Positions 34,997-43,494 of a stretch of DNA of 64,000 bases are shown here, piece after piece. Origin of the DNA: Aurantiacibacter rhizosphaerae (GTDB taxonomy: Bacteria; Pseudomonadota; Alphaproteobacteria; Sphingomonadales; Sphingomonadaceae). A program made the position numbers and the translations under genes. Numbering within the stretch: the stretch's first letter is position 1; each line of letters opens with the position of its first letter. A model generated the notes under the pieces. It made no database searches, was not told where the DNA came from, and saw nothing but the letters and a program-made list of their open reading frames with translations. The stretch lies in assembly GCF_009807005.1 (NCBI RefSeq), contig NZ_WUBR01000002.1, positions 744,001 through 808,000 on the forward strand. The letters are read 5' to 3'.

Positions 34997-35218
34997 ATGC
35001 TGAACATAGTCTCTATTCTCATCGGCCTGTTGTCGCTGATTATCGTTATTCCCTCTCAGATTCCCCTGCTGGGATGGGGCAACTGGTTTGCCCTGCCCAT
35101 TATCGTTGCGGGTATCGTCATCGGCCAGTTGTCCAGCAGCAATGGCGGGCGCAACTTCTGCCTTATCGTGCTGCTGATCGCGGCGGTTCGCCTGACGCTG
35201 GGCGGCGGGATCTTCTAA
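34997..35218 (+). CDS. Small two-helix membrane protein
   Basis: 73 residues, almost entirely hydrophobic, with probable membrane segments at about 4-24 and 30-46 and a third weaker one at 55-70, separated by the polar SSSNGGRN. The family is not recognised; similar unnamed proteins occur in sphingomonads. ATG 34997 starts MLNIVSILIGLL. Its stop (TAA 35216-35218) overlaps the stop of convergent mutY by a few bases. No function can be given. Confidence 0.68.
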   Translation: MLNIVSILIGLLSLIIVIPSQIPLLGWGNWFALPIIVAGIVIGQLSSSNGGRNFCLIVLLIAAVRLTLGGGIF

Positions 35219-36258
35219 TCCCGCGCTGACAGCACCAGCCGTGCCGCCTTGGCAAACAGGGTTGGAAGGCCGGCATCGTCGATGGTTTCGATGGGCCACC
35301 ACTGGCCCTCCCCCACAGGCTGGCCAGCGCCGCTGGCATGGACTGCAACGCCCAGTTCTATATCGAAATGGGTGAAGCCATGGCGCACCACGCCTGCCCC
35401 CTTCCACGCGCCTGATACGGGAGGATCGCCATCGCCATCCTTGCGGGCGGACCATCCATCATCCGGCAATGCGCGCATGCCGCCCAGCATTCCCGTGCCG
35501 GGCCGCTTCACCAGCCAAACCTCGCCCTCACGCTCTATCCAGAAGGCCGTGCCGGTGCGGCTTGGCTTGGGCTTTTTCTTCGCTTTCACCGGCAGTTCCA
35601 GCGGATCGCCCTCGGCCCGGATCCGGCATTGCGAAGATAGCGGACACAGCAGGCACCGGGCATCGCGCGCGGTGCAGATCGTGGCGCCCAGATCCATCAT
35701 CGCCTGCGCAAAATCGCCTGCGCGATCCTCCGGCGTGATCGAATCGGTCGCCTCGCGGATCTGTGGGCGAGAATTCGGCAAAGGCTCACGGATGGCAAAC
35801 AGGCGGGACACGACCCGCTCCACATTGGCATCCACCACCACGGCGCGCTGGCCAAAGGCAATCGCCGCCACGGCTGCGGCGGTGTAGGCGCCCAGCCCCG
35901 GCAATTTCCGCAACTCAGCCTCGGTTTCGGGGAAGCCACCCTGCGCCGCCACCTGTGCCGCGCATTTCACCAGATTGCGGGCGCGCGAATAATATCCCAG
36001 TCCCGCCCAGGCGGCCATCACGTCCTCCTCAGACGCGGCGGCCAGCGCCTGCACGGTGGGCCATGTCTGAGTGAACTTTTCGAAATAGGGCGCGACTGCC
36101 GCAGTGGTGGTCTGCTGCAACATCACCTCGGACAGCCATACCCTGTATGGGTCCGGCGCGGCAGCACCCGGCGCGCTGCGCCATGGCAAATCGCGCGCAT
36201 GGGCATCATACCAGTCAAGAAGCAGCGTGGAGACAGTGTTAGAGACAGTGGCGGTCAC
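35215..36258 (-). CDS. mutY: A/G-specific adenine DNA glycosylase MutY
   Basis: 347 residues. The HhH-GPD domain has EVMLQQT (catalytic Glu), LPGLGAYTAAAVAAIAFG and VDANVERV (catalytic Asp). The 4Fe-4S loop follows as C-x6-C-x2-C-x5-C in CTARDARCLLCPLSSQC. The C-terminal NUDIX-like domain (about 235-345) recognises 8-oxoguanine. MutY removes adenine mispaired with 8-oxoG. It appears to start at GTG 36258. It is divergent from the DUF721 gene, a common arrangement in the group. Confidence 0.94.
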   Translation of the reverse strand: MTATVSNTVSTLLLDWYDAHARDLPWRSAPGAAAPDPYRVWLSEVMLQQTTTAAVAPYFEKFTQTWPTVQALAAASEEDVMAAWAGLGYYSRARNLVKCAAQVAAQGGFPETEAELRKLPGLGAYTAAAVAAIAFGQRAVVVDANVERVVSRLFAIREPLPNSRPQIREATDSITPEDRAGDFAQAMMDLGATICTARDARCLLCPLSSQCRIRAEGDPLELPVKAKKKPKPSRTGTAFWIEREGEVWLVKRPGTGMLGGMRALPDDGWSARKDGDGDPPVSGAWKGAGVVRHGFTHFDIELGVAVHASGAGQPVGEGQWWPIETIDDAGLPTLFAKAARLVLSARD

Positions 36259-36287
36259 GCTGCGGCTATGGCATGGGTGCAGGCTTC

Positions 36288-36872
36288 ATGGAACGCGAAC
36301 CACCACCGAAATCGGGGAAGAGTGCCAAGGGCACGCCCGCCAGACCATCCACCCGCAAGCCACGGGCGAAGGCGGCAAAGCCTTACCAGCGCCCACGCGG
36401 CGGCCCGGCGAAGGCCGTGGCAGACCTTGTGCCGCAAATCGGCCGCGCCGCCTTTCGCCGCTATGGCTTTGTACAATCCAGCGTCGTTACCCGCTGGCCG
36501 GAGATTGTCGGCCCCACCCACGCGCGTGTCTGCGCGCCTGAAAGCATCCGCTTTCCGCCCGGAGAGAAGAGCGACGGCATATTGGAGCTGGTCGCGCTGC
36601 CGGGGCATGCCACGATGATCCAGCACGTGATTCCGGAAATCATGGAGCGGGTGAACCGCTTTTTCGGCTATCGCGCGGTGGCGCGGGTGAAGATTCGGCA
36701 AGGCGCGGTTAAGCCGCCTGCTGCTGAAGAGAAACGCAAGGCCCCGCCTTCGCTCAAGCCCATTCCCATGGAGCTGGGCGACAGCCTGCGCGATATCGGC
36801 GATCCCGAATTGCGTGCGGTGCTGGAATCGCTGGCGCGATCGGTCGCGCAGAAAGAAGAGGACGAGAAGTGA
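36288..36872 (+). CDS. DUF721 / DciA-like protein
   Basis: 194 residues. A basic, disordered N-terminus (EREPPPKSGKSAKG...) leads into the DUF721 domain (about 45-130: VGPTHARVCAPESIRFPPG, LELVALPGHATMIQHVIPEIMERVNRFFGY). A charged C-terminal helix ends the protein. DciA proteins of this family load or assist the replicative helicase DnaB in bacteria lacking DnaC. ATG 36288 has GCAGG 5 nt upstream; ATG 36273 is an alternative. Its stop shares one base with the DsbA-like start, placing a replication factor in one operon with dsbA genes and smc. Confidence 0.85.
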   Translation: MEREPPPKSGKSAKGTPARPSTRKPRAKAAKPYQRPRGGPAKAVADLVPQIGRAAFRRYGFVQSSVVTRWPEIVGPTHARVCAPESIRFPPGEKSDGILELVALPGHATMIQHVIPEIMERVNRFFGYRAVARVKIRQGAVKPPAAEEKRKAPPSLKPIPMELGDSLRDIGDPELRAVLESLARSVAQKEEDEK

Positions 36873-37555
36873 TGAAGCGCATATTGTCGGCCATCGCGCT
36901 GGCCTGCATGATCCCTGCCAGCCCTGCCCTGGCGCAAAACTGGAATGCAGAAATCGTGGACACCGGCCAGGGCTACCTCATCGGAAACCCCGAAGCGCCG
37001 CTGCAACTGGTGGAATTCATCAGCTACACCTGCCCCCATTGCGCCCATTTCGAGGCTGATTCAGAGGCAGAGCTGCGCTATCATTACGTGCACGAAGGCT
37101 TTGCCGCCGTGGAAGTGCGGCACCTGATCCGCAACCCCATCGATCTTGCCGCTGCCCTGCTGACCGAATGCGGCGATCCCTCGCGCTTCTTCGATAATCA
37201 CAAGGCCGTGCTGTCCACCCAGGAAGACTGGCTGGCGCGGGCGCAGGGGCTGACGGAGGCGCAGATGGCGCGCTGGCAGGCAGGCACAGTGCCCAGCCGT
37301 ATGCGCGCGATTGCCTCTGATCTGGAGCTGGACGATCTGATGGAAGGCCGCGGCTATTCCGCCAGCGAGATTTCCGCCTGCCTCGGTAATGAGGCCCACG
37401 CCCGCGAAATTGCCGACAAGTCCCAGGCCAATGCCGCCGAATACAACGTTCCCGGCACGCCCAGCTTCGTGCTGAACGGAGAACTTTTGGACGGCGTTTA
37501 CGGGTGGGAACCCTTGCGCGAAGTGCTTGTCAGCGCGCGGCAGGACAGCGAATAG
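36872..37555 (+). CDS. Periplasmic DsbA-family thiol:disulfide oxidoreductase
   Basis: 227 residues. A signal peptide (ILSAIALACMIPASPALAQ) targets it to the periplasm. The thioredoxin/DsbA fold begins at about residue 35 with GYLIGNPEAPLQLVEFISYTCPHCAHF; CPHC is the classic DsbA active site. The cis-proline loop is VPGTPSFVLNG. It should introduce or isomerise disulfides in exported proteins. ATG 36872 overlaps the preceding stop by one base (TGATG); GTG 36869 is an in-frame alternative. A paralogous lipoprotein gene follows 124 nt later. Confidence 0.92.
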   Translation: MKRILSAIALACMIPASPALAQNWNAEIVDTGQGYLIGNPEAPLQLVEFISYTCPHCAHFEADSEAELRYHYVHEGFAAVEVRHLIRNPIDLAAALLTECGDPSRFFDNHKAVLSTQEDWLARAQGLTEAQMARWQAGTVPSRMRAIASDLELDDLMEGRGYSASEISACLGNEAHAREIADKSQANAAEYNVPGTPSFVLNGELLDGVYGWEPLREVLVSARQDSE

Positions 37556-37679
37556 GGGGACAACCCTGTGCAAAAGCTGTGGTTACACGCTATCGCTGCT
37601 TTTCAAACACTCACCATCCGGTTCTAAACTCGGCATCATCCGGGTTCAGGCCGCAAAGATCATCACGGAAGACTTACCC

Positions 37680-38435
37680 ATGACTATCTCGCGCCGCATC
37701 GTTCTCGCCACTCTTGCCGCTCCGCTGGCGCTGGCCGTTTCCGCCTGCGGTGATAGCGAGGCCGGCGCAACCGCCGGACAGGCAATGGATCCGATTGCCG
37801 CCCCCGATGGCCAGCAGTGGACCGACGTGGTGGAAGTGACCGATTCCGACGGATATCTGCTGGGCAATCCCGATGCACCTATCAAGCTGGTGGAATATGC
37901 CTCCCTCACCTGCGGTGCCTGTGCCAATTTCGCGCAGACCGGGGCAACCCCGCTGAAGGAGGAATATGTCTCTACCGGCACCGTGTCCTACGAATTGCGC
38001 AACCAGGTTCACAATGTCTTCGATCTGACGCTGGCCCGTCTCGCCCGGTGCTCCGCGCCTGAAAGCTTTCACCCGCTGGCCGATCAGGTGTGGGTGAATT
38101 TCAACGATGTGATGGGCAAGATGCAAGGCGCGCAGTCGCAACTGGCCAATGTGGGCGATCTGCCGGAAGATCAGCGTTTCGTCGCCATCGCCAATGCCGC
38201 TGGCTTCCTGGATTTCTTCGCCGCACGCGGTGTAAGCCGGGATCAGGCGGAGGCCTGCCTTTCCGATAGCGAATCCGTGATGGCTATCGGTGATCGTTCG
38301 ACAAGGCAGTCTGACGAGCTGGGCATCAATGCCACCCCCACCTTCATCCTGAATGGCCGCGTTCTTGAAGAACGTAGCTGGGACGATTTGGAAACCGTGC
38401 TGCAGGAAGCGGGCGCGCGGCCTGCCCAAAGCTGA
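37680..38435 (+). CDS. DsbA-like thioredoxin-fold lipoprotein with CGAC active site
   Basis: 251 residues. The signal ends in a lipobox (ALAVSAC, Cys at about 22), so it should be membrane-anchored in the periplasm. The fold matches its upstream paralogue: GYLLGNPDAPIKLVEYASLTCGACANF with the active site CGAC instead of CPHC, and INATPTFILNG as cis-proline loop. Extra cysteines occur at LARCSAPES and AEACLSD. The Gly-Ala dipeptide predicts a different redox potential from DsbA. An unusual extension upstream to 37527 is not supported. SMC begins 18 nt downstream. Confidence 0.9.
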   Translation: MTISRRIVLATLAAPLALAVSACGDSEAGATAGQAMDPIAAPDGQQWTDVVEVTDSDGYLLGNPDAPIKLVEYASLTCGACANFAQTGATPLKEEYVSTGTVSYELRNQVHNVFDLTLARLARCSAPESFHPLADQVWVNFNDVMGKMQGAQSQLANVGDLPEDQRFVAIANAAGFLDFFAARGVSRDQAEACLSDSESVMAIGDRSTRQSDELGINATPTFILNGRVLEERSWDDLETVLQEAGARPAQS

Positions 38436-38453
38436 GGCTGACGGCGGGCGCTT

Positions 38454-41400
38454 ATGGAGTTTCGCAAGCTACGCCTTAGCGGCTTCAAAAGCTTCGTAGA
38501 GCCCGCCGAACTGCGCATAGAACCCGGCCTGACCGGCGTCGTTGGCCCCAATGGCTGCGGCAAGTCCAACGTGCTGGAAGCCATCCGCTGGGTCATGGGC
38601 GAAAACTCGCCCAAATCCATGCGCGGTGGCGGCATGGAAGATGTGATCTTCGCCGGCACCGCCAACCGCCCACCGCGCGATTTCGCCGAGGTCGTGCTGC
38701 ATGCGGTGGACGACAAGGGCGAACCGCTGGAGGTCACCCGCCGGATAGAGCGCGGCGCGGGCAGCGCCTATCGCATGAATGGCGACGATGTGCGCGCCAA
38801 GGACGTTTCTCTGCTGTTCGCCGATGCCGCTACCGGCGCGCACAGCCCCGCGCTGGTGAGCCAGGGCAAGATCGCGCAGGTCATCGCCGCAAAGCCGACA
38901 GAACGGCGCATGATGCTGGAAGAAGCGGCGGGCATCGCGGGCCTGCACGTGCGCCGCCGCGATGCAGAGAGCAAGCTGCGTAGTACCGAGAAGAACCTCG
39001 AACGGCTGGAAGACCTGATGGCGGGTCTCGATTCGCAGATCGGATCGCTCCGACGCCAGGCCAGGCAGGCAGAGCGGTACAAGAAACTCTCCGACGAAAT
39101 CCGCGTGGCAGAGGCGCGCCTGCTGTTCGCCCGCTGGCGCGATGCCGCCGCTGCGGCGGAGGCGGCGCGCGGACAGGCCAAGGGCGCGGATGCCAAGGTC
39201 GCAGAAGCGCAGGCCGCCGCGAAGGAGGCGCAAAAGGCGCAGGCCGCATTTGCCGAGAGCTTGCACCAACTGCGCGATGAACTGGCCGATCGCCGCGACG
39301 ATGCCAGCGCGCATGGCCATCGCATGGCCGCGCTCTCCAGCCAGCTGGAAGCCGCCGAGGATCGGCTGAAGGATCTGGACCGGCAGAAGGTGCGGCTGGA
39401 GGAAGACAGGGTCGATGCCGATCGCATGACGCGCGATGCCGCCAATGCCCTGAAGGATCTTGAATCCGCGCTGGATGCTGGCGCAAAGGCGCTGGTGGCG
39501 GATGAAGCGAAGCGGCCCGACATCGCCAGGACCGTCGAGAAGGCAGAGAGCGAGGGGCGCAAGGCCGAACTCGCGCTGGCCAAGGCCACGGCGGACCACG
39601 CCGGGGTGGAGGCCGAATGGCGCGTTGCCGAGGCGGAGATTTCGCAGGCGCAATCGCGGGTCGACAGGCTGGAAGCGGAGGCGCGTCGCCTTGAAGACCA
39701 GCGCGCCGCCCTGCTCGGCGAAACCGACCCTGAGGAGGAGGTTGCCGCCGCAAAGACCCGCGTCGAGGAAACACAGGCCGAAACCGCGCGCCTGCGCGAA
39801 GCCCTGGATGCGGCGCGCGCACGCAAGGATGCGCTGGCCACGGCGCGGGACGAGGCTGCATCCACCCTCTCCACCGCAAAGGCCGAACTGGCGGGCGTGG
39901 AGCGTGAGTGGCAGGCGCTTAAACGCGACCGCGAGGCGCGGGAACGGCAGAAGAAGGGCGGCCACGGCCTGCCCGCCGCTCTGGACAAGGTTTCCGCCGA
40001 ACCCGGCTACGAACGCGCGCTGGCCGCTGCGCTGGGCCGCGATGCAAAGGCTCCGCTGGGTGCGCCCGAAGGCAAGGCGGAGGGGCGGTTCTGGACCGGC
40101 TCCGAAGCGCCCTCCCCCGTGGCGGACAGCCTCGCCAAGCATGTGCGCGAATGCCCGCAGGAACTCGCCGCCCGCCTTGCGCTGGTGCACGTGGTGGACA
40201 GCGACGACGGGCGCGGCCTCGGCCCCGGCGAGTGGCTGGTGACAAGGGACGGTTTCCTGCGCCGCTGGGATGGCTTCGTGGCGCGCGGCGAAGGCGCGGC
40301 GGAGGCTGCGCGGCTGGAGGCGGACAATCGCTTTACCGCGTTGGAAGGCCAATTGCCGGACCTGCGCAGCGCCGTTGAAACAGCATCCTCCGCGCAAGAG
40401 GCGGCGCAGTCCGAATTGTCAGAACTGCAGCGCGATCTGGTGGCGCAGGAGCGCGGCATCGGTGAGGCTTCAGAGGCGGAGCGGCAGGCGCTGCGCGCGC
40501 TCGATCAGGCAGAGGCGCGGCGTGAACGCCTGGCCGCGCGGCGCGAGGAACTGGCCGCCAGCGGCAAGGACCTGCAGGAGCAGCGCGAGGCGGCGCAGAC
40601 CGATCTCGACAGCGCGAAGGCGAAGAAGGCTGAACTGCCCGATCCCGAAAGCGGCCGCGTGGCCCTGGAAGCATCGCGCGCAAAGAACGAGGCCGCGCGC
40701 GAGGCTGCGCAATCCGCCGCCGCCGCGCTGGCGGCGCATGACCAGGCGCTGGCCGTGGCGCGTGAGAGGGTGGCAACCCAGCGCAAGGACATGGCCGCAT
40801 GGCAGGCGCGCGCAGGCGATGCCGCCAATCGCCTCGCCGGGATGGAAGCCCGGTTCGAGGAGATTGCCGAGGAACGCGCCGTCATCGCCGCCAAGCCTGC
40901 GGGCCTGATCAAGGAAATCGAAGGCGGAGAGGCCGTGCGCGCTCGCCTGACCGAAGAACTGGCCAAGGCCGAGGCCGCCGTGCGCGAGACGGAGGAACAG
41001 GCCCGCGCTGCCGATGCGAAACTGGCGCAAGTCAACGAAGCGCTCTCCACCGCGCGCGAGGAACGCGCCACCCTGGCCACCCGCGCAGAGAACGAAGAAC
41101 AGCGCCGCGAGGAAATGGCGCGCGCTTCTGGCGAACGCTTCCAGTCGCCTCCGCCGCTGCTGCCGGGCAAGTTCGAGTTCGACGAGGCGGCGGTGAAAGC
41201 CTCCGCTGCCGAAAACGAGGAGATGGACCGCCTCACCGCCAGCCGGGAGCGCATCGGCCCCGTCAACCTCGTCGCCGCCGAGGAACTGGAGCGGATTGAG
41301 GCAGAACACGGCGCCAGCGCACAGGAACAGGCCGAACTGGCCGAGGCCGTGGCGCGCCTTCGCGGCAGTATCGGCAATCTCAACCGCGAGGGCCGCGAAC

Positions 41401-41876
41401 GCCTTCGCGCCGCGTTCGAGGAAGTGGACGGCCATTTCCGCAAGCTGTTCAGCCGGTTATTCGAAGGCGGTCAGGCGCATCTCGCCATGGTGGACAGCGA
41501 CGATCCGCTGGAGGCGGGTCTGGAAATCTACGCCCAGCCGCCGGGCAAGCGTCTCCAGTCCCTCAGCCTGCTGTCAGGCGGCGAACAGGCGCTGACCGCA
41601 ACAGCACTGATCTTCGCCCTGTTCCTGACGAACCCCGCTCCCATCTGCGTGCTGGACGAGGTGGATGCCCCGCTGGACGACGCCAATATCGAACGCTTCT
41701 GCGACCTGCTGGACGCAATGAACCGCGACACCCAGACCCGCTACCTCATCGTAACCCACAACGCCGTCACCATGAGCCGCATGCACCGCCTGTTCGGCGT
41801 GACGATGGTGGAACGCGGCATCTCGCGGCTGGTGAGCGTGGACCTGGGCGAAGCGGAGGCGATGGCGGCGGAGTAA
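38454..41876 (+). CDS. smc: Chromosome segregation protein SMC
   Basis: 1140 residues, full length. The N-terminal ATPase half has GFKSFVEPAELRIEPGLTGVVGPNGCGKSN (Walker A). Two long coiled coils (about 165-500 and 640-980), extremely Ala/Glu/Arg-rich, flank the hinge (about 505-620). The C-terminal half has LSLLSGGEQALTA (ABC signature) and PICVLDEVDAPLDD (Walker B). SMC with ScpA/ScpB compacts and segregates the chromosome. The coiled coils are strikingly biased and give very long antisense reading frames that are not genes. It is the last gene of the DUF721-dsbA-lipoprotein-smc run. Confidence 0.96.
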   Translation: MEFRKLRLSGFKSFVEPAELRIEPGLTGVVGPNGCGKSNVLEAIRWVMGENSPKSMRGGGMEDVIFAGTANRPPRDFAEVVLHAVDDKGEPLEVTRRIERGAGSAYRMNGDDVRAKDVSLLFADAATGAHSPALVSQGKIAQVIAAKPTERRMMLEEAAGIAGLHVRRRDAESKLRSTEKNLERLEDLMAGLDSQIGSLRRQARQAERYKKLSDEIRVAEARLLFARWRDAAAAAEAARGQAKGADAKVAEAQAAAKEAQKAQAAFAESLHQLRDELADRRDDASAHGHRMAALSSQLEAAEDRLKDLDRQKVRLEEDRVDADRMTRDAANALKDLESALDAGAKALVADEAKRPDIARTVEKAESEGRKAELALAKATADHAGVEAEWRVAEAEISQAQSRVDRLEAEARRLEDQRAALLGETDPEEEVAAAKTRVEETQAETARLREALDAARARKDALATARDEAASTLSTAKAELAGVEREWQALKRDREARERQKKGGHGLPAALDKVSAEPGYERALAAALGRDAKAPLGAPEGKAEGRFWTGSEAPSPVADSLAKHVRECPQELAARLALVHVVDSDDGRGLGPGEWLVTRDGFLRRWDGFVARGEGAAEAARLEADNRFTALEGQLPDLRSAVETASSAQEAAQSELSELQRDLVAQERGIGEASEAERQALRALDQAEARRERLAARREELAASGKDLQEQREAAQTDLDSAKAKKAELPDPESGRVALEASRAKNEAAREAAQSAAAALAAHDQALAVARERVATQRKDMAAWQARAGDAANRLAGMEARFEEIAEERAVIAAKPAGLIKEIEGGEAVRARLTEELAKAEAAVRETEEQARAADAKLAQVNEALSTAREERATLATRAENEEQRREEMARASGERFQSPPPLLPGKFEFDEAAVKASAAENEEMDRLTASRERIGPVNLVAAEELERIEAEHGASAQEQAELAEAVARLRGSIGNLNREGRERLRAAFEEVDGHFRKLFSRLFEGGQAHLAMVDSDDPLEAGLEIYAQPPGKRLQSLSLLSGGEQALTATALIFALFLTNPAPICVLDEVDAPLDDANIERFCDLLDAMNRDTQTRYLIVTHNAVTMSRMHRLFGVTMVERGISRLVSVDLGEAEAMAAE

Positions 41877-41913
41877 GTGCGGAACGGCTGAAGTCGGGCG
41901 GGGAGCGGACACT

Positions 41914-42384
41914 CTACTGGAAAAAGCTAATCATTTCGCCGTCGACCAAAAGTTCTTTCGGCGGTCCCCCCGACGTAAACTCAACTCGCACAGGCTCATT
42001 ATCGCGAACTTCAAGAAAGAGGTTGCCATGCCTGATTGCAACGTTGGCATTATCTGACCTGTATTGTCTGATGTAGCGACCGTCCTCGATGAAAATGATG
42101 CGGTGACCACCGTGAACTGCGCACTCCGGACAAGGCGGAGCGAGATGAAACTGATAAGAGTAGATCGTGAAAGCTCGGCTTTGAGTTCGGATTTGCCCGA
42201 TCTGCTTGATCGAAAGTTGGTCGTGCTGACAATCAACCGAGCCAGTAAAGCCGCCCGACAACAGCGCGGGCTTGAGACCCAAAAGGCATTCGCCAGATGC
42301 AACCTCGCTATCAGACCCACTGAGCGCCAGCACGACTACTGCCAATGATCGACCGATAAGCCAAGGCAAGTTCATATGAACCAT
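41914..42384 (-). CDS. Hypothetical exported protein of atypical base composition
   Basis: 156 residues, family not recognised. The N-terminus resembles a signal peptide (WLIGRSLAVVVLALSGS). The remainder looks like a small beta-rich domain: SYQFHLAPPCPECAVHGGHRIIFIEDGRYIRQY, then LFLEVRDNEPVRVEF and ELLVDGEMISF. Five cysteines could pair. Its base composition is lower in GC than the neighbours: 28 of 60 in 42001-42060 and 32 of 60 in 42121-42180. Start is ATG 42384 or 42375 with no clear RBS; a 12-nt palindrome GTTCATATGAAC covers 42370-42381. It sits between smc and soxR and may be a recent arrival. Confidence 0.55.
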   Translation of the reverse strand: MVHMNLPWLIGRSLAVVVLALSGSDSEVASGECLLGLKPALLSGGFTGSVDCQHDQLSIKQIGQIRTQSRAFTIYSYQFHLAPPCPECAVHGGHRIIFIEDGRYIRQYRSDNANVAIRHGNLFLEVRDNEPVRVEFTSGGPPKELLVDGEMISFFQ

Positions 42385-42437
42385 ATATCACTTGCGGAGC
42401 GAAATGTCCGCTGTGGAGCCACCAGCAACCACTTAGA

Positions 42438-42878
42438 TCAATCCAGCACCGCCCGCGGGCCCGGCCCCTTCAGCCCCAGCTTGTCGTCCTTGTTGTAAAG
42501 CTGGCACTTCGTCAGCGACAGGCAGCCGCAGCCGATGCACTGGTCCAGCTGATTGCGCGTGCGGTTGAGCAGGGTGATCCGCGCGTCGATCTGTTCGCGC
42601 ATGGCGCGGCTGATCTTGCGCCAGTCTTCCAGCGTGGGATTGCGGCCTTCGGGCAGGTTGGCGAGATGCGCGACAATCTCCTCCAGCGCCAGCCCCAGTT
42701 TCTGCGCGATCAGCACGAAGCTGACGCGGCGGATGTCGCTGCGCAGGAAACGGCGCTGGTTGCCATTGGTGCGCAAGGGGTGGAGCAGCCCCTTGTCCTC
42801 GTAAAATCGCAGCGCTGATACGGCGACGCCAGTGCGTTTCGACAATTCTCCGATGGTGATGAATTCTGCCCTTGGCAC
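42438..42878 (-). CDS. soxR: Redox-sensitive regulator SoxR (MerR family, 2Fe-2S)
   Basis: 146 residues. The MerR-type winged helix is ITIGELSKRTGVAVSALRFYEDKGLL, followed by NQRRFLRSDIRRVSF. The 2Fe-2S motif CIGCGCLSLTKC, with C-x2-C-x-C-x5-C spacing, is exactly that of SoxR. SoxR is turned on by oxidation of its cluster by redox-cycling compounds or superoxide. I prefer GTG 42878, which has GGGGGA about 5 nt upstream; GTG 42905 is possible but only 11 nt from the SoxR box. The usual soxS gene is absent; the divergent neighbour is a VOC gene. Confidence 0.93.
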   Translation of the reverse strand: MPRAEFITIGELSKRTGVAVSALRFYEDKGLLHPLRTNGNQRRFLRSDIRRVSFVLIAQKLGLALEEIVAHLANLPEGRNPTLEDWRKISRAMREQIDARITLLNRTRNQLDQCIGCGCLSLTKCQLYNKDDKLGLKGPGPRAVLD

Positions 42879-42911
42879 CGCGATCCCCCGCAAGAAATTT
42901 TCCACAAATGC

Positions 42912-42942
42912 TTGACCTCAACTTAGCTTGAGGTTGCATCAC
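42912..42942 (+). promoter_or_regulatory. SoxR box inside a 19-bp-spaced promoter for the divergent VOC gene
   Basis: CCTCAACTTAGCTTGAGG at 42916-42933 differs from the E. coli soxS operator core CCTCAAGTTAACTTGAGG at only two positions. It is bracketed by a -35 element TTGACC (42912-42917). A 19-bp spacer, the overlong spacing that SoxR/MerR activators require, leads to the -10 position 42937-42942 (CATCAC, a weak match). The geometry is the same as in the soxS promoter. It faces the VOC gene at 43027. Confidence 0.82.
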
Positions 42943-43026
42943 AGTGCAAGCAGTGGTTCGCGGCTTGCCAGTGCGGTGGGCCTGAATCCCTTGCGTAACA
43001 ATATCTTAGAGGCAGGAGTTTCCACC

Positions 43027-43401
43027 ATGACACAAGCACGCATCGAACACGTCAATCTCACCGTCAGCGATCTTGATCGATCCATCGCCTTGTTCGAAAA
43101 GCTATGCGGCTGGGGCGTTCGCATCCGTGATCAGCATGGCGTGCGCGGCGAATTTGCGCATGTCGGGGCGGAGGATACCTACCTCGCCCTGTGGGCTGAT
43201 GGCGGCGATTATTCAGGACAGGAAAAGGGCAAGCCGATGAACCATGTCGGCATCGAAGTCGGCGATCTCGACACGGCGGAGCGCGTGGTGCTGGATGCGG
43301 GCCTCGAAACCTTCAGCCACGGCAAATACGAACCCGGCCCGCGCACATTCTATTTCTTCGACTGGGACGGGATCGAGTTCGAGGTAGTCAGCTATGAATG
43401 A
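43027..43401 (+). CDS. VOC family protein, probable SoxR-regulated gene
   Basis: 124 residues of glyoxalase fold: RIEHVNLTVSDLDRSIALFEKL at the start, GKPMNHVGIEVGDLDTAE at the junction of the second module and FYFFDWDGIEFEVVSYE at the end. His and Glu metal-ligand positions (EHVNL, HVGIE, EFEVV) are kept. Substrate is unknown; a role in detoxifying a redox-active or electrophilic compound fits the SoxR-type promoter upstream. AGGAG (43014-43018) is 8 nt before ATG 43027. The predicted leader is about 78 nt. It is convergent with gshA. Confidence 0.88.
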   Translation: MTQARIEHVNLTVSDLDRSIALFEKLCGWGVRIRDQHGVRGEFAHVGAEDTYLALWADGGDYSGQEKGKPMNHVGIEVGDLDTAERVVLDAGLETFSHGKYEPGPRTFYFFDWDGIEFEVVSYE

Positions 43402-43494
43402 GATCGTCCCCACTAAGCCGATGTTTGAAGGTCCAATCTTCCCGCGCCAGGAAAAGCGCGATTGGTCCAGACCACAGCAGCCGCCGTTGCGGCC

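Noticed and set aside
38469-40397. Open frame of about 640 codons antisense to smc
   Set aside because: It mirrors the GC-rich, Ala/Glu/Arg-biased coiled-coil codons of smc, has no RBS and no recognisable protein sequence. The same holds for the other long antisense frames in this gene.
42064-42348. 94-codon plus-strand frame overlapping the orphan gene at 41914-42384
   Set aside because: The minus-strand product has a signal peptide and plausible beta-domain pattern; the plus-strand product looks random and lacks an RBS.
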